A DNA stretch of 64,000 nucleotides from Vitis vinifera (taxonomy: Eukaryota; Streptophyta; Magnoliopsida; Vitales; Vitaceae): NCBI RefSeq assembly GCF_030704535.1, contig NC_081808.1:22819501-22883500 (forward strand), given 5' to 3'. Positions 1 to 9,223 of this stretch are shown here, one piece after another. A program made the position numbers and the translations under genes. Under the pieces are notes generated by a model. The model was not told the DNA's origin. It saw only the letters and a program-made list of their open reading frames with translations, and made no database searches. How positions within the stretch are numbered: the first letter of the stretch is position 1; each line of letters starts with the position of its first letter.

Positions 1-29
1 TGACTTGAGGACTACATCAGGGAGATCGA

Positions 30-3000
30 TCAGCCCCGGTTCTTAAGGGCTCTAGCTCTGTGCCTTCTCTTAAAGACATCTTGCCTGAATCTCTTGGTCT
101 CATCCTCTATCTCCATGAAGGGTCTCTGCTCTATACATTCCTTTTCAGTCTCCAACATCCTTTGCCTCTTTAGCACGGCCATGGCTGCAGCCTTGTTCTC
201 CAGCTGTTGTCGTTCTGCCTCTTCCTATAAATTCTTACCCATTAGTAACTGCAGATATATCTATATAGACATGTATAGATGCTTGCATTTATAATATGTA
301 TGCATTGCGTCAAATGATCATCCAACAATGGACCACTGGGTACCACCCCTTGCTGGGATGATGGTGACTTGACTTAATTGGTCTCACAAATTGTGTCCTT
401 GTCCATCATGATCATGGTGTTTCCTTCCGAAATGGGGATATTATGACTTTAAATTATCCATCTATTATTTCGAAAACAAACAGAATCGATAATGATAAAA
501 TGTAACCAGTGAAAGGTAAATTATAATTTATTTTTCTTCTCTTTTAATGAAAAGAACTGTATACCAGAAAAAATCCAAGCCAAGTTGCCAAGATAATCAT
601 GACATCCTATTTAATTTAGTGTAGTAAATAGAAGAGAAAGAACCTGGAGATCACGAATGAGACCGTCGAGGGATTTAATTTTTCTATGTGGCCAACGAGG
701 AATGCCAAATTCTCTGCACTTCCTCTTGAGCACTGTTAGTCCAATTTTCAAATTCCTTGATGCTTCCACCATTGGAACATCAAAGTACTTGACAAGATCC
801 TCTAAAGCAATTTTAGCTACATCTTCACTTGCTGCCCTCTTTTTCTTCATTATGATACCTGCAATTTTCCACCCAATTTACAATCTCATCACATTTAACA
901 ATGATGGTGGAACTATATAATTGAAAAAGAAATCCTACAAATCTATCCCAGGAATCAATCAGAAAAATAATCTCCAGGCATTGTAAGAAGAAATATCAGA
1001 ACTACTCAGAATTCCTAGGCATTGGAACATTCCAGAACTTGCTGTCTCGTCTTATAATGAAAAGAAAATCCACGTCTGTATTTTTTTCCTGCCTTCAAAT
1101 GTGCGCAGCAGCTGAGGGTGAAATAATTAAAACTTAGACACTTCAGCTCTATATCATCATAATGTTACACAAAACGAAAGTTTCTGCTCCATAGATCCAA
1201 CAGTTTCTCATGTTGGAGATGGTCTGATTAATAGAAAATAGGAAGCTAGGAAAGTAAACCTGGTGCCTCTTTATCGTTTTCTTGATTCTCAGATGTCTCT
1301 GGTGTAGCAACCAGACAAGGAGGACAATTAAGGTCAAACATGAACAGTGTTCTTTTTGATTGATCATCTTTGTTCGGTTCATTAATTTCTTCAGATGGAA
1401 CATGAGATGGCTCTTTGTTCTCCAGTCTGCAACCCAACTCAAAAATGATTTGAAGATCATTGGCCAATGCCGGGATGGATGCCAGTTTGGGATTACTGAA
1501 AGATAAAAAAATACCATAAGGAAGGTTAAGTTAACAATGGGCAACTTAATTGAGATAAAACCTAAAAATACAACACAAAATCTCTTGAATTTATAATTAC
1601 TTATTTTCCTGTTGATCACATCCAAACATGTGTTTTGGGCAGGACAAAAATACTAAGGAGCCACCACCTATAAAAGAAATTGTTTCAAGTACTCAAGTTT
1701 CCTAATCTGAGGCATTGGGTTCAAACTAATTTCTTGTTGATTCATCACAGCCAAAGATATCTTCATATTGCCATTAGGTGATGATAATGCCTAGCCCTGA
1801 TCCAGTGCAGTGGCTTGGTCTTCTAGGATCAGATTTCTGTAGAGCCAAATTGCTGCACAGGTAAAACAATCCACTCAGCATTGCACATCTACAGTAGAAG
1901 CCTAGAACAATAGAGCTGGAATTTACAGTGTGGGAAATTGAAATATGAAGTCAAAATGACAGTAAGAAAGGACGAAGACATATATTAGTTTCCATGAAGA
2001 GGGAACAAAAGAACCTCAGGAGCACACAAAAGAAGAGGCGACATTATCATAGTTTCATTTGTATGCATATAAACTTGAAATGTTTGGTGTATCATTTCAA
2101 GGCAATCAATATATATAAGGCTGCCACGGATCATCCAAAAATTAGTTTGAACCCATTTACTAGGAAGTCGTGTGTCTACTCTGAGACAAAAGGTTTAGAG
2201 AATAAAGTTTGTAAGCTCAATAAATCATTATATGGTCTTAAACAAGCCTCTAGACGATGAAATGGAAAGTTTAAGGAAGAAATTAAAAAATCTTGCTTCA
2301 AGAATGATAAATTAGATGATTGTTTGCTTACCAAAGAAAGTGGAAATTCATGCATTGTAACTACACTTTATGTTGATGATATATAATAATTGCATTAGCT
2401 ATGCTTGGTTCTTGGAAAATTCCAGGGAAAATATGAGGGAAAGAAAATAAAGAGGAAAAGTGAAAGGGAAAAAAAAATGAAGGAAAATAAAAAAAGATTT
2501 AAAGTCAATAAATTATTTTCATATACTCCAAAATGGTTTCACCTATTTTCCTCTATTATTTAAAGATTAAATAATTTTAAAATACATAAATTTCTAACTA
2601 ATTTTAATTATATTTGATTTTCTTTCGTATTTTTCATAATGAAACCAAAACATGAGAAACCATTTTCCTCAACATTTTTTTTCTTTCCTTAATACTTTCC
2701 AGGAAGCAAACATAGCCTTAGTGTTTCAATTGGAAAAATAACACAATATCTTTGGAATGAATGTGAGGGATAAAAATTTTAAAGTATAATATTACTAATT
2801 TACTTGTTTAGTCTTAGAGATAGAGTTGTGTTGTGTGGGGCTTTGTATCCTGGGACCAATATTTCCAATAGTCCACCAACAATAGTAGTGTCTTTAGTGG
2901 CAAATTCTGGTTGAACTCAATGGTAACATCTTTAAGGTTGGCAAATTCATGAGAGGATCATCACAAAAATATGATAAGAAAATTCATAAAACTATACTTT

Positions 3001-3648
3001 AGAATTGTCAATTCAATTCAATCAAATAATCAACCAAAAAAAACAAAAGAAAATCACTGAGAAAATACCATTTGTCCAATTGAGACACAACTTTACCAAA
3101 ACAAAATCAAAGAAATTGAGTGAGAAAATCAGAAGGGAGAAATGGGTTACCGAGAGATCATCAGAATCGGAGGAATGCGGTCCAAAATAGGAGGATGATG
3201 AGGACCGAAGGCAAAGAAGCAGACCCACGACGCGATCACACGCCCTGCACACACTTCTGAAATGCAGAAGTTCTGCAATCTGAGAAATGGGCTTGCTGCC
3301 ATTTCCACATACGACCCATCCTCTGAAAACAAGAACTCCCTCTCAACTTCAACCTCCTTCCCGTCCTCAAATCGGTACGCATGCAAGCTCCTCACCGACC
3401 CTGCACAACACACCCCCACAAAAAACCAACCAAAAGTTTCAAAAATCACTCAGTCCCAGACACTCCCACCACGAAATCGACTACTGAAAAAACACCCAGA
3501 AAATAAAATTCAAAATTCGGAGTAAATAATTAACAAAACAAAAACAGAATCACTGAACTCCGGAAGAGCACAAAGATTAGGTACCAAAATTGAGGCTGTG
3601 TTTGAAAACAAGTAGAGCAGAGAGGGAATGGGGTTGATGAGAATCCAT
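30..3648 (-). CDS. RKD5: RWP-RK domain transcription factor, RKD5-like
   Basis: A plant RWP-RK (RKD subfamily) DNA-binding protein of the nucleus. The exons I can join in phase are 3648-3585 (ATG; begins MDSHQPHSLSALLVF), 3400-3151 (LHAYRFEDGKEVEVEREF), then, after an unresolved gap, 1667-1601 (low confidence), 1495-1260, 858-644 and 224-30 (stop at 32-30). Exon 858-644 carries the RWP-RK domain, including LKRKCREFGIPRWPHRKIKS. The last exon encodes a charged coiled coil (EEAERQQLENKAAAMAVLKR). Every listed junction has GT-AG ends. The phases fit within 3648-3151 and within 1667-30, but the exon or exons joining 3151 to 1667 are not resolved: the phases disagree, and 1670-1850 holds other coding-like frames that I could not place. 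The N-terminal LLVF...HAYRFEDG block plus RWP-RK is typical of RKD5, as I remember it; RKD1-4 lack it. The gap contains a copia fragment and a MITE. Confidence 0.82.
2185..2388 (+). pseudogene. Ty1/copia reverse transcriptase fragment
   Basis: About 68 codons of copia reverse transcriptase in one frame. They include the family block VCKLNKSLYGLKQAS and end at the catalytic-core block TLYVDDI, followed at once by a stop. An internal TGA sits just after QASRR, where intact copies have tryptophan. No LTR or flanking pol sequence is visible. It lies antisense within the intron space of the RKD5-like gene and is a dead scrap. Confidence 0.85.
2398..2717. mobile_element. Tourist-like MITE, copy 1
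   Basis: A 320-bp AT-rich element with imperfect terminal inverted repeats of about 26 bp. The left end reads GCTATGCTTGGTTCTTGG and the complement of the right end reads GGCTATGTTTGCTTCCTGG. It is flanked by TTA on both sides (2395-2397 and 2718-2720), which fits the 3-bp target duplication of PIF/Harbinger elements. It has no coding capacity. Related copies lie at 31747-32072 and about 60265-60509. It sits in the intron space of the RKD5-like gene, right after the copia fragment. Confidence 0.7.
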
Positions 3649-4862
3649 GGAAGAGCAGACAACAAATCATGACTCAGTGAGATGAATGTATATCTGTAGA
3701 TGACATAGCGAGAAAGCTCAGAAAGCAAAACTGTGTGCACCAGAGAAAATCGCGTGACAAACAATCCAGGCTTGCATGATTTTTGGTTTCGCCTCCTGCC
3801 AAAGCAAAATAAATATTTGATTTATTACTTTTTTTTTTATTTTTTTTATTTTTTATTTTCCTTTCTCTATAATTTCCTTACTGTTTTTTATTTAATTTAT
3901 TTATTGTGAATAAATAAAGTTTGATGAAGTGGTGATAATCTTTTGTAATTAATTTTTTTCTTAAGATAAATTAAGCTTTCATTAAATGAGTTTAATTATT
4001 TAATTCCATTTTTAGACACGATAATAAAATGATAAAAAATAGTTAATTTTATTCAATTATTATAATAAGTATATTTCCTATTATTTTTATTTTTTATTTT
4101 CTCTAACATTTCGATTTCTCAAATTAAGAGAGATATTTAATAAAGTTTTAAACTTATGACAGATTTATTTAGTCAACGTTTTAAAAAAGTGAACGAAATT
4201 AACATTTGAAAAAACCTCATTTTGATTATTTTCATAAAAATTTAGAGAAAAAATACTAATTTTCGATATCATTTTATTGTTTGTATCGATTGATTTACGA
4301 TATTTGGACATTGACTAGTAAATGAGTAAATGGTTAAATGTCTAGCTAGAAGTAGATAACAAATAAAAAAATTTCAACAACCATATTTTAACATCAATTA
4401 CTCCAACAACATAAATTTTGTCCAAGCTAAGGTTGGACGGAGAAAAATAAGAAGAGGAAGACACGTGTGTTATGAATTTGTAAGTGCAAAATAGTTTGTT
4501 CTCTTAAGGGTAATTTTATCAACTCTGACGTGGCCGATATCCAACACTCAATACTTCAAAACCTTCTTTGATGTTCCAACTTTCGAGTTCCAACACCACG
4601 AAAATATTTTTTTTCTAATTTTTGTCCACTTTTTTAAAAGTTTTTACTACTCAATCACTTCTAAATTATTTCTTATGATTTTTAAATTATTTTTATAATA
4701 AATATTTCTCAAAATTTAAATAAATAATAAGTTACGGAATACATTTATATATATCAAATATGATATTAGCTCGTGGATTTAACAAATGCATAAGAAATTA
4801 GTTTTGAACTTTATTCCAAATACTTTTTTATTGACAAACAAGCTTTATAGAAGAAAATTTTG
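3649..4862. other. AT-rich intergenic DNA upstream of the RKD5-like gene
   Basis: Very AT-rich sequence with poly-T runs near 3828-3860. I see no coding frame, RNA gene or clear repeat boundary. The first few hundred bases above 3648 would hold the promoter of the RKD5-like gene, but I could not pick out a confident TATA box. Confidence 0.5.
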
Positions 4863-6690
4863 TGTCATGTCCTAAAACCCAATTTAAGGGTATGATGGTC
4901 ATTTTATATCTCAAATTCAAAATCTCAAAGTAGAAACGGTACAAATATTTATCTTATAATTGGATGGTTTTCAATTACTAAATTTATATTTACAATAGTA
5001 AAATAAATAAATTTTATAATCTCAAATTCTCAACTTTAAAACTAATACATCAACTAAAATGTTATTGTCCAAATAACTCTATAAAATTTCAACGAAAATT
5101 AAATTTTAACATTTAAACAATATCTAAAATAAAATTTAAATCAAAATCCTAAAAAATTCTCAAACCTAACCATTGTTCTTCGCTTGAACATATTGTACCA
5201 ATATTAATACAATTTCATGAATCAAACATTTTAAATTATAAATACAAACAAGAAATATAACGGATAATAATTTTTATAAAAACTTTTAACTTCAACATAT
5301 TAATATATTCAAAACTTTTCAACCAAACATTTTCATTTTTATGTCAAAAAAATTTCATATCAAAACCAAATCAATTACATTCAAATATTTATTTTGGTTA
5401 TGAAATAACAAATGGAGTTCAATTAGGTGAGACTTCACAAATGAGTCGTAGCCTCAAATTTTTTTCTTTTATGATGGATAAAATTAAAGGTTAACAATTA
5501 TAACATGTTGACTAAAGTTATAAAGTTAACAATTATAATCTGTCAACTAGCGTCATAAAGTCAACTATTATAACTCATTGACTATAACTAAAAATGTCAA
5601 CAATTATAACCCGTCAAGTAGGGACATATAAATTAGAGTCAAATATTTTATTTCATTAATTTAAACTTGTAAAACAAAACATCATATTTTCACAAATTTT
5701 TATTTTTTTATAAACAAAGAAAATGCTAGAATACATTTTCATACAAAACATATATTTGATCCATACATAAAAATAAAAATAAAATTTTTCATAATTCAAA
5801 ATAACATATAAAAAGAAATAATTTATTTTACAAAATCTGTATTAATTTTCTTTTACTTTAAAAAAACACTCAAAAACCTTAGAGAATTAATCCTAAATAA
5901 TTTACTCTTCACCTAATAAAAAAAGACAAATAACTATTACTATTAACTATTTTATTTAAAATTATAAATTTACAATCCTAATAATTTTCTATATTAATAT
6001 TATTAACCCTAATATTATATCCAACTTCTTAAACAATAATAATTTATATTAGTGAGTTTTCAAATTTTTATAAAACTCATATTCTTACCAAATTCGGTAT
6101 TAGGAATTCATATCTCTTTCCTCATTTAATTAAACTAAATTTCTTAAAACTATTTTATTTTGTTAACCTTTTTTTTTTTTTTTTTTGTCTTCCAATCTTC
6201 CAAACTCCCGCCCAAATACATAGCCACAAGACCTCTTATTATTATTATTATTATTATTGTTATTATTAATATTATTATTTTAGATATACTTAATTGAATA
6301 TTTAGATTTTTTTTCTTTTCAATCTTGATCAATAACTCTACCTATATTTACAAATTTCCAATCTTTTTAATCTAAAAAGTTATGTAAACAAACCCTAATA
6401 TAAGTCGAAATCTTCTCAAGAATTTTAGAACGGTTAAAAATTAATTAATGAATTTAAAATAATAATTTAAAGGTTAAAATCTTATCCAAAAATGAAAATT
6501 TATCTTCAATCTTAAACCTTTAATTCTTTAGTTGTACATTGTCTTATGTTATTTAATCTCTCTAAATCTCCGTCTAAAAGGGTTTTTTGATAAGTGAAAA
6601 TAAGAAAAATCTATAATAAAAGATTTTTATGCTTTTATTAAATTTATTTAATTTATTGTTTTTCTTTAAATTATGATTTTACCCCTAACC
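4863..6690 (+). mobile_element. Degenerate LTR related to the solo LTR at 39651-40897
   Basis: Starts with TGTCATGTCCTAAAACCCAA, resembling the TGTCACACCACAAAACCC start of the 39651-40897 element read on the minus strand. About 1.1 kb can then be followed colinearly in inverted orientation between the two copies, including AACAAATGG...CAATTAGGT...GACTTCACAA near 5405-5450. The right end is uncertain: a terminal-like stretch AAATTATGATTTTACCCC occurs near 6670-6690. A set of short repeats of the TCAACAATTATAAC type lies at 5484-5625. No protein-coding sequence was seen. Confidence 0.55.
6236..6260. repeat. (ATT)n microsatellite
   Basis: Run of about eight ATT units, partly interrupted downstream. 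Confidence 0.85.
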
Positions 6691-6893
6691 ATCACATTTT
6701 CTCCTATGGCTTATTGAAAAGAGGAAAAATGAGATGAGGAAAGAAAGAAGAAGATAGGTGTAGAAAAGAAGAACCAGGAGGGTACTTTAGGTATATATAA
6801 AAAATTTAGGTGGATGTATTGATGAGATTTAAGTATGTGGGTGTATAGAAATATTTGGTAGATGAGAATGTAATTCTTCCAATAGTTTTGGTC

Positions 6894-6902
6894 CCTCCAC
6901 TC
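6894..6902. repeat. Left target site duplication of the foldback MULE
   Basis: CCTCCACTC directly before the left end GAGCTTTGACCC. It matches CCTACACTC after the right end (9058-9066) at 8 of 9 positions. Nine bases is the usual duplication length for Mutator-like elements. Confidence 0.75.
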
Positions 6903-7779
6903 GAGCTTTGACCCAAAATAATGTTTTTTAAAAAAAAATTCCAAAAAATAAAGTGGTTTTGAAAATAATGTCTGATCTAATGCGTCTGTGCTACATAAGC
7001 TGCCAGGTCATAAAACCGTAGTTGGTGACTACGGTTTTATTTTTCTAAAGTGTTTAGAAACCGTAGTTACCAACCACGATTTTAACTTTTAAGTTTAAAG
7101 CCGTAGTTGGTGACTACGGCTTTGACTTTTTTTTAAAATGGTCAAAGTCGTAGTCACCAACTGCGGTTTTAACTTTATATATATTTATATATAACTTTAA
7201 TTTTTTTAATAAAAATATTATATTATTTTGATTTTAAATATACTTATTTCATTATTTTAAAAATTATAATATACGAAATTAAATAATTGATATTTTTAAT
7301 TTGATATAAAAATATATTTTTAAATTTTATTAAAATAATAGGCACTATATTTAATATAAATATAATTAATTAATTAAAATAAAATATAATAAATTATATT
7401 TATTTAAAATAAATAAATTATAAATGCCTATTTAGAAAAATAAAAAAGTAATATAAATTATTATATTAATTAATAATTTTTTATATATTATATATAAGTG
7501 GTATATAATACCTCTCACACACACATATAAAAGTCTAATTTAAGTTTAAAATTTATCACATTTTTATTTAAATATATAAATAAATTTTATTAAAACATTT
7601 GACACTATATTTAATATAAATATAATTATTTAATTAAAATTAAATATAAATAAAATATAATAAATTATGTTTATTTAAAATAAATAAATTATAAATGCCT
7701 ATTTGGAGAAAAAAATAATATAAATTATTATATTAATTAATAATTTTTTTATATATTATATGTAAATAGTATATAATAT

Positions 7780-7830
<51 letters not shown>

Positions 7831-9057
7831 TAAAATTTAACATATTTATTTAAATATATAAATAAATTATTATCATATAGATATAATATTATGAACTTAA
7901 ATTAAAATATGATAAATTTATTTAAAATTTTTTTTTTCCATTTTTCTCCTTTCAAAATGGGATCAAAATGGAATGGAAAGACTTAAAATGTTAAACTTAA
8001 AATGCCAACCTAAAAGAATTTGTTTTTCCACTTCTTAAACTATACAATTGTAGAAAGAAAATACTTTTGTTTTTCCAATCAATTCACTATTTAGTTTAAT
8101 TGTTTTGGTAAATAGATGAAAATGCTTTTGGAATATTTTTGTAAATTCATTGATAATAGGAAAAATGTTTCTTATTGGGTACTAATGGGAGTTTTGGGCA
8201 AAAATGATTTTGTTAAAACAGAAAATTCATAAAATAATTTTATTCTCAAAATAATTTTCAATGCGATGTATGTCGTATTCATGTAGGTATTCACATCACA
8301 AAACTGTAATTGATAATCATGATTTTTTATTTTTATTTTTAAATAGTCAAAATAGTAGTTGGTGATCATAACTTTAAATTTAAACCTAAAACCAATTTTT
8401 TAAGTTCAAATTTTAAATCATGTGAATGTTCAATTTTTAAAAATTATTTTGATTGGAGGTTTAGATTGTAAATTTTTTTTAATACATTATTTATTCTATA
8501 TCAATATAATAATTTATATTACTTTTTTATTTTTCTAAATAGGCATTTATAATTTATTTATTTTAAATAAATATAATTTATTATATTTTATTTTAATTAA
8601 TTAATTATATTTATATTAAATATAGTGCCTATTATTTTAATAAAATTTAAAAATATATTTTTATATCAAATTAAAAATATCAATTATTTAATTTCGTATA
8701 TTATAATTTTTAAAATAATGAAATAAGTATATTTAAAATCAAAATAATATAATATTTTTATTAAAAAAATTAAAGTTATATATAAAGTTAAAACCGCAGT
8801 TGGTGACTACGGCTTTGACCATTTTAAAAAAAGGTCAAAGCCGTAGTCACCAACTACGGCTTTAAACTTAAAAGCTAAAACCGTGGTTGGTAACTACGGT
8901 TTCTAAACACTTTAGAAAAATAAAATCGTAGTTACCAATTACGGTTTTATGACCTGGCAGCTTATGTGGCATAGACGCATTAGTTCGGGCATTATTTTCA
9001 AAACCACTTTATTTTTTGGATTTTTTTTTTAAAAAGCATTATTTTGGGTCAAAGCTC
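6903..9057. mobile_element. Foldback Mutator-like element (MULE) with arms of about 560 bp
   Basis: A 2155-bp element whose ends are long inverted repeats: the left arm 6903-7468 is nearly identical to the complement of 8504-9057. The tips read GAGCTTTGACCCAAAATAAT. It is flanked by a 9-bp target duplication with one mismatch (6894-6902 and 9058-9066). Each arm holds several short palindromes of the type GCCGTAGTTGGTGACTACGGC. The middle contains a second, tandem copy of arm sequence (about 7330-7545 repeated at about 7580-7790), a TA repeat, and a decayed copy of the hairpin motif at 8280-8380. No transposase reading frame exists, so it must be moved by a protein made elsewhere. High arm identity suggests recent insertion or arm-to-arm conversion. 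It ends 158 bp before the PPR start codon. Confidence 0.85.
7793..7827. repeat. (AT)n microsatellite inside the MULE
   Basis: Uninterrupted alternating AT run, preceded by a short CA-rich stretch. Confidence 0.9.
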
Positions 9058-9066
9058 CCTACACTC
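9058..9066. repeat. Right target site duplication of the foldback MULE
   Basis: CCTACACTC directly after the right terminus; partner of 6894-6902 with one mismatch. Confidence 0.75.
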
Positions 9067-9223
9067 CCTACCAAACAGTCATTTAACCCCACCTTACACC
9101 CATAATAGTCTTTTAACCCCAGTTTGCACCCAAATTAACGAAAATGCCACTACACGATCGAGGCCGCCAAAATGAGCCGTTGAGAATTGCTTTCGCGATA
9201 GAGAATTGAATCTTAACCGTCTG

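Noticed and set aside
3005..3525. Three plus-strand frames over the start of the RKD5-like gene
   Set aside because: They are opposite to the well-supported minus-strand exons and lack conserved motifs.
9206..9223. Six extra N-terminal codons before the PPR ATG
   Set aside because: The upstream extension begins at a TTG and holds no ATG; plant nuclear genes very rarely start at TTG, so ATG 9224 was used.
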